Of a DNA stretch of 64,000 bases, positions 25,711-34,300 are shown piece after piece. A program made the translations under genes and the position numbers. The notes under the pieces were generated by a model. The model was not told where the DNA came from and did not search any database. It saw only the letters and a program-made list of their open reading frames with translations. Location of the stretch: the NCBI GenBank assembly GCA_964561605.1, contig CAZLQD010000036.1, forward strand, positions 1 to 64,000, in the 5' to 3' direction. This DNA comes from JALUZX01 sp964561605 (GTDB lineage: Bacteria > Planctomycetota > UBA1135 > JALUZX01). The first letter of the stretch is position 1. Each line of letters opens with the position of its first letter.

Positions 25711-26295
25711 ATGGATATGGATCCATCCGTGGCGGTTGTAGTCGGCCTCGCCATGAACGTGGTGGGGATCTTCTTCCTGGCGAACTCCATCATCTTCCGC
25801 AAGCCCAAGCAGGTCTTGGAGGAGTTCTTCGGAGTGGAGACGGGATCGCTCCACCTGATCAAGGACTACGTACTCAACAAGATCCAGGTGGTGATCGGCT
25901 TCCTCTTCCTCACGGGGGGGTTCGTGCTCCAGGCCGTGGGAGCCTGGCAGAAGATCCACGACCAGGCCACGGTGCTCCTGATCTGCGGGGGCATCTTCGT
26001 CACGGCCGTATTGGTCTACATCGTGGGGGCCCACTACAGCAGGCGCTCCTTCCGGAAGTACCTGCGTTCCTTCTTCCGGTCCCACGAGTGGTCCTTCACT
26101 TCGAACATGGCCCTCACCAAGGAGATCGGGCAGATCTTCGGCATTCCCCACCAGCCCGACGAGACGGTGGAGGCCTACGTCCAGAAGGTCCGGCGCTACC
26201 TGCAGTTGCCCGAAGAGCAGGACCTTCCTTCCAAGCCAGAGAAGAGGCGTGAAGCGGTGGTGGCCGCCGCCTTGGGCCGGGGCCCGATCCGTTAG
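25711..26295 (+). CDS. Small integral membrane protein, unknown function
   Basis: 194 aa with three predicted membrane segments (about residues 6-26, 53-73 and 84-107), followed by a basic amphipathic cytoplasmic tail of about 85 residues (HYSRRSFRKYLRSFFRSHEW). The ATG at 25711 has CGGAGG 7 nt upstream, better than the earlier in-frame ATG at 25657. I recognise no family. It overlaps the next gene by 47 bp. Confidence 0.7.
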   Translation: MDMDPSVAVVVGLAMNVVGIFFLANSIIFRKPKQVLEEFFGVETGSLHLIKDYVLNKIQVVIGFLFLTGGFVLQAVGAWQKIHDQATVLLICGGIFVTAVLVYIVGAHYSRRSFRKYLRSFFRSHEWSFTSNMALTKEIGQIFGIPHQPDETVEAYVQKVRRYLQLPEEQDLPSKPEKRREAVVAAALGRGPIR

Positions 26296-27598
26296 GCTCC
26301 TCGGAGCGCTCCTCCTGGCGACCCTTCCCGCCTGGGGACAGGGGCCCTGGTTCACCACCCGGGGAAAGAGAGTCCCTCTCCCCAAGAAGGTCTGGAAGAG
26401 GTACGCCCCCTGGTTTCACCAGTGGCGGATCTTCCCCGGCTGGGGGAAGGGGAAGCCCGATCCCGGGGGGAAGGGCCTGGAGGGGCTCCTGGCGAAGAGG
26501 GTCTCGCCCGGGAGGAGCCATTACGACCCGGGTGCCGGCGCCAGGACCTGTTCCCTCAGGCTCCGGGCCTTTCCCGGCGACAAGGGGAGGGAGGTCTTGA
26601 AGGACGGAGTCTTCAAGATCTTCGGAGACCAGGGAAACCGGGCCTGGCGGGTCGCCTTCGAGAAGGTCCCCCTCAAGGTGGGGAGGAGGAAGTTCCTGGT
26701 CTGGCACGTCCACCTGGCGGAAGCCCTTTCCTTCGAAGGAATGGGGGGGCGCAAGGGCCTGATCCTGGACGGCGACGGCGACGGCTGGTTCTGTTCCCCC
26801 GGAAAGGACCTTCTTCTTCTCTACGAGGGAAAGGAGGAGGAATTCCTTCCCCTCACGGAGACGGCCGTCTTCCGGACGGGGGCATACGACCTTTCGGTCG
26901 ACCGGGACGACCGGGTCTCCTGGCGGGTCCACGGGCAGGCCATGGGGATCTTGCGGTTGAGGCCCGTCTTCTCCGGCTCCTCCAGGTTGATCTCGGCCGT
27001 CGTTGGAACGGGCCGGGTCTTCCGGCTGGTCCGGGGAAGCTCCCCGGCCGTCCCCGTTCCACCCGGGGATTGGTTCCTCTACTGGGGGAGGATCCAGGGC
27101 GGGATCTTCTTCCAGGTACCCTACCAGGACCGATCCCGGCCGGGGCGGGAGAAGAACGCCCTGGGGACCTTCGCGCCCCCCGGAGGCGGGAAGAAGAAGG
27201 CCTCCGCCGGAATCCCGGTCCGGGCCGTGGATGTGGGAGTCCTTCCTTTCGGCGCCCCCTTCCGGGTTTCCGTCAAGGTGGAGGACCTGAAGGAAAGACT
27301 GGTCCTTTCCGATCCCGTCGTCCGGGGAGCCCGGGGAGAGGTCTACGGCCCCGATCCCGGCACCTTCGGGAAGGGAGAGGTGCCCCTCTTCTCGGTGGTC
27401 CTCCTGGTGGGGAGGATCTCCCAGCCCCGGCGGCGTTCCCCCTTGCCCTGGGTGCCCTGGTCCCCGGCGGGAAAGGGCTCCTTCCGGAAGCAGAAGCTGG
27501 TGATCCCCGTGGCCGCCCACTGGGCTCCCCTCCAGGTCCAGCTCCGGTTGCGCCGGGGTCCCATGGCGGGGGCCTTGGGCCTGGTCCGGGTCCGTTGA
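26249..27598 (+). CDS. Secreted protein of unknown function
   Basis: 449 aa from a GTG inside the end of the previous gene. A basic start and hydrophobic core (RLLGALLLATLPAWG) form a signal peptide. The mature protein is basic (many Lys and Arg), with LILDGDGDGWF near residue 175, a DxDxDG loop of the kind that binds calcium. The rest has repeated short hydrophobic beta-like segments. I recognise no catalytic motif. The 47-bp overlap with the upstream membrane protein gene suggests the two are co-expressed. Confidence 0.65.
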   Translation: MKRWWPPPWAGARSVRLLGALLLATLPAWGQGPWFTTRGKRVPLPKKVWKRYAPWFHQWRIFPGWGKGKPDPGGKGLEGLLAKRVSPGRSHYDPGAGARTCSLRLRAFPGDKGREVLKDGVFKIFGDQGNRAWRVAFEKVPLKVGRRKFLVWHVHLAEALSFEGMGGRKGLILDGDGDGWFCSPGKDLLLLYEGKEEEFLPLTETAVFRTGAYDLSVDRDDRVSWRVHGQAMGILRLRPVFSGSSRLISAVVGTGRVFRLVRGSSPAVPVPPGDWFLYWGRIQGGIFFQVPYQDRSRPGREKNALGTFAPPGGGKKKASAGIPVRAVDVGVLPFGAPFRVSVKVEDLKERLVLSDPVVRGARGEVYGPDPGTFGKGEVPLFSVVLLVGRISQPRRRSPLPWVPWSPAGKGSFRKQKLVIPVAAHWAPLQVQLRLRRGPMAGALGLVRVR

Positions 27599-27648
27599 GG
27601 CCCCCGGTCCTTCCGGGGTGACCGGCCCGGAGGGGGGGGCACGAATTC

Positions 27649-28479
27649 TTGGTGGGGGATTCCTGTTCTTCTTTTTTCCTGAAGCCGCCCTGGAGGAGGC
27701 TCTTCCTGGCCTGGCGGGAGGAGTTGCTGGACTTCCTCTTTCCCTCCTTCTGCCCTGTTTGCGGGAGGCCGGTTCCGGGGGGGCCGCCCAGGCCCTGTGC
27801 TTCCTGCCGGGAGCGCCTCGCCGGGCCCAGGCCCCCGGCCTGTCCCAGGTGCGGCCTTTCCGCCGGGCCTGGGGCACGGCGTGGAGAACCTTGTCCTTCC
27901 TGCCGGGAGAAGGCCTGGTTCGGCGGCCGGGTGGCGGCTCCCTTCTTCTACGAAGGGACCGGCGGGGAACTCGTAAGGGCCTTGAAATTCGCCTTGCGGA
28001 AGGATGCGGGCCTCTTTCTCGGCGCCTCCATGGCCCGGGCCGCCAGGGCGGCGGGCCTTCCCCTGGGGAGGGAGGCCCTCCTCGTGCCCGTTCCCCTGCA
28101 CCCCGGGAAGAGGCGGAGGCGGGGAATCCACCAGGCCTGGTTCCTGGCGGACCGGGTGGGAAGGAGGACTTCCACTCCCCTATCGGAGGCCCTGGTCCGG
28201 GTGAGGGACACCCTTCCCCAGGGGGACCCCCTCAACCCCTCCCGGGAAAAGAACGTCGCCGGCGCCTTCGCCCCCCGTGGGGGCCGGGCGGAAAGGAGGG
28301 TCCGGGGAAGGAGGGTGATCCTCGTGGACGACGTGGCCACGAGCGGCGCCACGGCGAGGGAGTGCAGGAGGGTGCTCCTCTCCATGGGGGCCGCCTCGGT
28401 GGACCTCCTGGCGGCATGCCGGGTCCGGACCCGGCGGCTGGTCTACGTCGCCTCTCCTTTACCTGTACCTAAGAAGTGA
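27649..28479 (+). CDS. comF: ComF family phosphoribosyltransferase-like protein
   Basis: 276 aa. The N-terminal zinc-finger part shows CPVCGRPV, CASCRERL, CPRCG and CPSC pairs; the C-terminal half carries the PRPP-binding loop RVILVDDVATSGAT and the ComF motif VPVPLHPGKRRRRGIHQ. ComF proteins act in DNA uptake and processing of single-stranded DNA in competent bacteria; whether this organism is transformable is unknown. The start is either TTG 27649 or the GTG one codon later; AGGGGGGGG lies about 10 nt upstream. Its 3' end overlaps that of the convergent tryptophanase gene by 11 bp. Confidence 0.88.
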   Translation: MVGDSCSSFFLKPPWRRLFLAWREELLDFLFPSFCPVCGRPVPGGPPRPCASCRERLAGPRPPACPRCGLSAGPGARRGEPCPSCREKAWFGGRVAAPFFYEGTGGELVRALKFALRKDAGLFLGASMARAARAAGLPLGREALLVPVPLHPGKRRRRGIHQAWFLADRVGRRTSTPLSEALVRVRDTLPQGDPLNPSREKNVAGAFAPRGGRAERRVRGRRVILVDDVATSGATARECRRVLLSMGAASVDLLAACRVRTRRLVYVASPLPVPKK

Positions 28480-29851
28480 GGAGGCGGAACCTGGCGGTGA
28501 AGTGCCGGAGGAGCGTGGGCTCCTCGACGATCTCGACGCCTCGGATCTCCTCTTTCTTCTCCAGGACCTCCCGGAAGGTCTCCACGACGAAGTCCAGGTG
28601 GGTCTGGGTGTAGACCCTCCTTGGGAGGGCCAGGCGGACAAGGTCCAGGGGGGGGAGCACCTCCCGGCCCGTCTTGGGATCCTTGAATCCGAAGGCCACT
28701 CCGCCCAGTTCCACGGCCCTCACCCCTCCTTCCAGGTAGAGGGCGATCACGAGGGCCTGGCCGGGGTATTTGTTGCGGGGGATATGGGGGAACATCGAGC
28801 CGGCGTCCACGTAGATTGCGTGTCCCCCCGGCGGCTCCACGATGGGCACGCCGATCTCCCGGAGGCGCTCCCCCAGGTAGGCCGTCTGTCCGATCCGGTA
28901 AGACAGATAATGCTCGTCCAGGCCTTCCTCGAGTCCCACGGCGAGGGCCTCCAGGTCCCTTCCCGCCAGGCCGCCGTAGGTGGGGAATCCTTCGGTGAGG
29001 ATGAGCTCCTGCTTGACCCTTTCGAAGAGTTCGGGGTCGTTCAGGCAGAGAAAGCCGCCGATGTTCACAAGGGCGTCCTTCTTGGCGCTCATGGTGCATC
29101 CGTCTGCCAGGGAGAACATCTCCCGGGCGATCCCGCGGACCGACTTGGAACCGTAGCCCTCCTCCCTCTGCTTGATGAACCAGGCGTTTTCGGCGTACCG
29201 GCAGGCGTCGATGAAGAAGGGGATCCCGTGCCTCTTGTAGATCTCCGAGACCTTCCGGAGGTTCTCCATGGAGACCGGTTGGCCGCCGGCGGCGTTGTTG
29301 GTGACTGTGATCATCCCGAAGGGGACCTTCTCCCGGGGGGTCTCCCGGAGGAACCGTTCCAGCTTCTCCGTGTCCATGTTTCCCTTGAAGGGGTGCCTGC
29401 TGGTGGGATCGGAGGCCTCGGGAACGGCCAGGTTCACCGGCGTCCCCCCGGCGGCCCGGACGTTGGCCCCGGTGGTGTCGAAGTGGGTGTTGTTGGGGAT
29501 GGAGTCCCCCGGTTTCACCAGGAGCCGGGCCAGGATCCTCTCGGCGGCCCTTCCCTGGTGGGTGGGGACGAAGTGCCGGAATCCGAAGATGTCCTCCAGG
29601 GTCCTCTTCAGGCGGAAGTAGCTCCTCGCCCCGGCGTAGGACTCGTCGCCCTGGAGGAGGGCGCCCCACTGGCGGTCGCTCATGGCTGAGGTTCCGCTGT
29701 CGGTGAGGAGGTCCACGTAGACCTCTTCCGCCGGAAGGGCGAAGACGTTGAAACCCGCGGCGGCCAGGGCCTCTTCCCTCTCGGCTCGGGTGGTGCGCTT
29801 GAGGGGCTCTACGACCTTGATGCGGAACGGTTCTTCGGGATAGGAGGGCAT
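28469..29851 (-). CDS. tnaA: Tryptophanase (tryptophan indole-lyase)
   Basis: 460-aa PLP enzyme of the beta-eliminating lyase family. It breaks L-tryptophan into indole, pyruvate and ammonia. Family features are DLLTDSGTSAMSDRQW, VPTHQGRAAE, and the PLP-binding SAKKDALV (Lys258). Three positions separate tryptophanase from tyrosine phenol-lyase: Asp125 (HFDTT; Thr in the phenol-lyase), Leu382 (AVELG; Ile versus Arg) and His450 (LLRHF; His versus Phe). All three are tryptophanase-like. ATG 29851 (MPSYPEEPF) gives the normal length; the open frame starts 18 codons earlier. No tryptophan permease gene is adjacent. Confidence 0.9.
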   Translation of the reverse strand: MPSYPEEPFRIKVVEPLKRTTRAEREEALAAAGFNVFALPAEEVYVDLLTDSGTSAMSDRQWGALLQGDESYAGARSYFRLKRTLEDIFGFRHFVPTHQGRAAERILARLLVKPGDSIPNNTHFDTTGANVRAAGGTPVNLAVPEASDPTSRHPFKGNMDTEKLERFLRETPREKVPFGMITVTNNAAGGQPVSMENLRKVSEIYKRHGIPFFIDACRYAENAWFIKQREEGYGSKSVRGIAREMFSLADGCTMSAKKDALVNIGGFLCLNDPELFERVKQELILTEGFPTYGGLAGRDLEALAVGLEEGLDEHYLSYRIGQTAYLGERLREIGVPIVEPPGGHAIYVDAGSMFPHIPRNKYPGQALVIALYLEGGVRAVELGGVAFGFKDPKTGREVLPPLDLVRLALPRRVYTQTHLDFVVETFREVLEKKEEIRGVEIVEEPTLLRHFTARFRLLTS

Positions 29852-29971
29852 GGAGGCGTCCTTCCTTGGATCGTTCGGTCTTTTCGGCTTTCGTCTCGTT
29901 TCCATCCCTCCCCGGGCTCCGAAGGGGATCTTAGGCTCCTTCCGAGGGGGGAGACAAGGGCCGGGGTCGGG

Positions 29972-30997
29972 TCACCCGGAGGAATACCAGAGGATGGCCG
30001 CCAGGGCGAGGAGCAGGACGATCCAGAGAGCCATGGCCTTCCGGGCGGCCCGGGACGCCCTTTCGGCCTCCCACCAGGAGCGGGGATGGATGCCCCGGGC
30101 CAGGAAGGTGGCAACCCCGGCGAGGTTTACGCTGATCAGGTTGGCCAGGAAGAGGAGAAGGGCGCCCAGGGCCGGCGTGGGGTGGTTTGCGCCTAGAAGC
30201 ATCCCGCAGGTCACCAGGGGGGGCATGAGGGCCACGGCGACCATCACGCCGATGAGGGTGTTGGCGCCCCCGCCGGTGAGGGCGTAGGCCCCGGCGGTTC
30301 CCGAGGCGAGGGCCAGGAGGAGGGAGTCCACCTGGGGGGAGGTCCGGGCCGCCAGGGCGGGGACGGCCGGGTCGGCCCCGAAGAGGAAGCCCAGGAGGAG
30401 GGAGAGGGCCAGGGCGGAGCCGATCCCCAGGAAGTTCCGCAGGAGCGCTTTGCGGGCCAGATCCTCGTCGCCCAGGGTGGTGGCCAGGGCGAGGGCCATG
30501 TTGGGCCCGAGAAGGGGGGCGATCACCATGGCGCCGATGATCACTGCAACGTCGTCGTGGACGAGGCCGAAGGCGGCCACCACGGCCGAGAGGAGGATCA
30601 TGGCCAGGAAGGAAAGGGGGTCCCCCAGGCCGTCCTGGACGGTGGCGTAGAGTTCCTCCCGGTTCACTCTCGGGACGCGGGGGGGCCTGGTCCCCGCCTC
30701 CCGGGGGCTTTCCTTTCCTTCCCGGTCTCCATTCTTCTCTTCCCTGGCGGGAGGTCTCGGGAGGGTGGCCTCAACGGGCTTCAGGATCAGGCGCCAGTCC
30801 TCCAGGACGGAGAAGCGGGCCTCGAGCTTGTCCATCACCGGCTCCACGGCCTCGGCGGCGGCCAGGATGTCCACTTCCACCCTCTCTCCCGGAAGGGGAG
30901 AGGTCCACCAATCCAGGATGTCCAGGCCCTCCAGGGTGGACTCCAGGGAATCGGCGGAAGGGGCGGGAAGGAGGACCTGGATCAAGCGGAGGGCCAT
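29972..30997 (-). CDS. DUF389 family integral membrane protein
   Basis: 341 aa. The N-terminal 130 residues form a soluble ferredoxin-like fold with a Pro/Arg/Glu-rich linker (IQVLLPAPSADSLES at the start). Then come about six membrane segments with the DUF389/TIGR00341 signatures DPLSFLAMILLSAVVAAFGL, VIIGAMVIAPLLGPNMALAL and NTLIGVMVAVALMPPLVT. Function is unknown in the family; it is widespread in bacteria and archaea. It lies 120 bp upstream of tnaA on the same strand and is divergent from the giant glycosyltransferase gene. The 323-bp gap between those two contains no gene; I see no clear promoter in it. Confidence 0.85.
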   Translation of the reverse strand: MALRLIQVLLPAPSADSLESTLEGLDILDWWTSPLPGERVEVDILAAAEAVEPVMDKLEARFSVLEDWRLILKPVEATLPRPPAREEKNGDREGKESPREAGTRPPRVPRVNREELYATVQDGLGDPLSFLAMILLSAVVAAFGLVHDDVAVIIGAMVIAPLLGPNMALALATTLGDEDLARKALLRNFLGIGSALALSLLLGFLFGADPAVPALAARTSPQVDSLLLALASGTAGAYALTGGGANTLIGVMVAVALMPPLVTCGMLLGANHPTPALGALLLFLANLISVNLAGVATFLARGIHPRSWWEAERASRAARKAMALWIVLLLALAAILWYSSG

Positions 30998-31320
30998 GGG
31001 GGCTCCTGTGGAAAGGGGGCCTTCGGCGAGGTTACCCCGCCGGGGTACCTCCGGGAAAGGTTCTCCTCACTTGGATGGCCGGACCGGTTGGGTTATCTAA
31101 AGGTCTTCCCGCTTCCCCTTCCCCTGGACTTTCTTCCGACTCCGGGCTTCACGGCGGCCCGGAATCTCCAGGGAGGGGCGCCTTTTCGACGATGTGGACC
31201 CTGGATGCGCGCACCTGAGAACATCGCCCGGGATCTCCTCTTCCTGGACCCTCCCCCGGCTTCCCGGCCCCGGCCGGGCCGGGAAGGACTCCCGGGAGGA
31301 AGCCCGGCCTGGAGGGTCCG

Positions 31321-34300
31321 GTGAAGGCGGCCTTCCTCCTTCCCAGGCGGGAGCCCCTTTCCCTCCTGGACGACCCGGTGCTCTTCGCCCGGGACCTGGC
31401 ACGGGCCCTGGAGAAGGAGGGCCATGGAGCGGAACTCCTGGCCCCTCCCCCTCCAGGCGGGGAAAAGGGGATCGACCTGGGCAAGAGACTGGGGGGGGCG
31501 GGTTTCCCCTCCCTCGGGAGGAACCTGGAGCGGGCGGATTCCCTGAGAAGGGCCTTGAAGAAGGGGCTCCGGGAGGGGGCTTGGGACCTCCTGGAGGTCT
31601 TCTGGGTGGAGGGCTGGGAGGCCTGGGCCCCTTGCCTGGCGGGGACGCCTTTCCTGGGGCGCTTCCCCTGTCCCTTTCCCGGGAGCCCTCCCGGGAGACC
31701 GGGGAGCCTGGATTCCCTCGTGGGCCGGTTCTTCGGAAGATCCGCCGCCGGGGAACTCCGGGGTTTCTCGGCCCTCTCGTCCCACCACGCCGGGAGGGTG
31801 AGGGAGGAACTGGGGGCCCGCTGTATCTTCCGGGTGATCCACCCCGGCCTGGATCCCACCCCCTTCCTCGAGGTGGAGCCTCTCCCCCTCGAGGGGGGGC
31901 CCTCGAGGGTTCTCTGTCTCCTGGGAGGGGACGAGGAGGAGGGACTCTTCCTGGCCCGGGCCCTGGGGCCGGTCCTGGAAAGCCGGGAGGAGCCTGAGGT
32001 CCTGGTGTGGACCCGGAAGGGGGACTCCCCCGCCGCCCGGGCCTTCCTGGAGGAACTCCGGGACCGGGCGGGCCGACCGGATAGGATCCGCCTGGAAGGT
32101 GCCCCCCGGGTTGGGAAACTCCCTGGTCTCCTCAGGGAGAGCCGGGCCCTCCTGGCGACCTCCTTCCAGGAGGGGGGTCTCTATCTCCTCCTGGCCGCAA
32201 TGGCCGCCGCCCGGCCCGTCCTGGTTCCCGCCCTGCCTTGGATCTACGAATACGTCCGGCCCGAGATCGACGGCCTGGTCCTTCCTGCCGGCGAGGCGGA
32301 GGCCTGGACCTCGGGTCTGGACCGGGTCCTCCGGGACGGTGGCCTGGTGCGCCTCCTGGGGGAAGGCGGGCGGTCCCGGGTGGAAGCCCGCTTCCGCGCA
32401 GGAGAGTGCGCCCGGGCCAGCCTGGGATTCTGGTCCCGCACGATCCTTCCCCGGGACGATGGAGGCCTGCAGGAGGAGCCTTTCCGACTCGATCCGGGGA
32501 ACTGGTTCCACGCCTGGTGGGTGGAGGGGGGCGGGGAGAGGAAGACCCTCCTCAGGGAGGAGCCCGCCGGACACCCCGTGGCGGCGGACCTCTCCCTGGA
32601 AGAGATGGGCTTCCTCTTCCGCTTCCTCTCCAGGGCGTGGTGGGACCAGGGCGGAGCCTGGGATTCTCCCGTTGCGGAATTCCTCTCCTCCCTGGACCGG
32701 CTCCTGGAGGAGAAGTCCTCCAGGGACCTGGCCGGCCCTCCCGGGAAGCGGGCAAGGGAGTCCGGACTCCTCTCCCTTCCGCCCTTGGACCACCCCCTCT
32801 TCGAGACTCCCTTGGGGGGAGCCTTCCTGGAGGAGTCCTGGAGCGTGAGGGACCTCTCCTTCTTCCGGGAGTGGCTGGAAGAGGAATGCCGCGGCGGGTG
32901 GTTCCTCGAAAAGGGGATCGAGAACCCGGTCCTGCGGAAGATGGTGGTCCTCTTCGCGGCGGACCACCCCTCGGAGACGCTCTTCTCCCTCCTCCGCCGG
33001 GCCTACAGGGAGTCCCGGGCCAGAGAGGCCCTACTGGGGGAGGATCGGGTCCTCTTCGAGGAGGAGGACCGGGACGGCTCCTTCAGGAAGGCCGTGGAGA
33101 AGCTCGGACTCCACCTCCCCCTCGAGAGGCCCCCGGTCTTCCCCGTGCCCCCGGGGAAGGGGGCCCCCTCCTCCAAGGGGAGCGGTCCCGCAGTGACGGT
33201 CCTGGTCCCCTCCTACAAGCACGAGGATTTCATCCGGGCCGCCCTGGAGAGCGTCCTTGGGCAGACCTATCCGGAGGTCCGGGTCCTCGTCGTCGACGAC
33301 TGCTCCCCCGACGGAACCGCCGAGAAGGCCCGGGAACTCGACGATCCCAGGATCACCGTCGAGGTGAACGAGCGGAACCTGGGACTCGGGGAGAGCATCC
33401 TTTCCGTCCTTCCCGAGGTGGACACGCCGTATACGGCGATACTGAACTCGGACGACCTGTTCCATCCGGACCGGATCGCGGCGTGCGTGGAGGCCCTGGA
33501 GATGCGCCCCGATGCCGCCCTGGCCGCCACGGAGATGGTCTTCGCCGACGGGAAGGGCAGGGTCCTGGACAGGGAGAACACCCCCCTGGTGGAGGTCGGG
33601 CCCAGGGTCCGGGACCTGGTTTCCTGGTACGAGAACGAGATCCGCTTCGCCGATCCGCCCCTGGACAGGACCTCCCTGGAGGGACTGGTCCGCCACAACC
33701 ATCTCCTCACGAGTTCCAATATTTTTTGTCGGACCGAATACCTCAAGGAGAAGTCCGGGGTCTTCCGGGGCCTCCTCTACACGGTGGACTGGTCCCTCTT
33801 CCTGGAAGGAGCGAGGGAGGGAAGGCTCCTCTTCCTGGAAGAACCCCTTTTGGCCTACAGGCTCCACGAGAGGAACACCATGTGGTTCCAGGAGGAATCC
33901 CGTCCGGGATACGTCCTGGAGATCCACAGGCTCCTCTCCTCCTTCTTCGAGCGCCTGGGCCGGGACGGCCGGGGGGAGGAGGCGGCGAAACTCCTCCTCC
34001 GGGAGGCGGGGAAGCACGGGGAAGTGGGGGGATGGTTCCTCTCCCTCGCCGGCCTCGACCTCCTTCCCGGGGGGAAGGACCTTCCCCCCTGGCTCCTGGA
34101 GAGCCTGGAGCGGATTCGGCCGGAGAAGTTCCTCCTCCGCGAGGCCCACCGGGTGGGATTGGACTGGAGGAGGATCGGAAATCTCCTCTGGGAGGCCGAG
34201 CGTTCCCTCCCGGCCAGGACGGCCGTCCAGCTCTGCCGCCGGGAAAAGGCGGGACTGGAGGGGAAACTGGCCTGGGTGGAAGGGGCCAGGGAGGAGTTCC

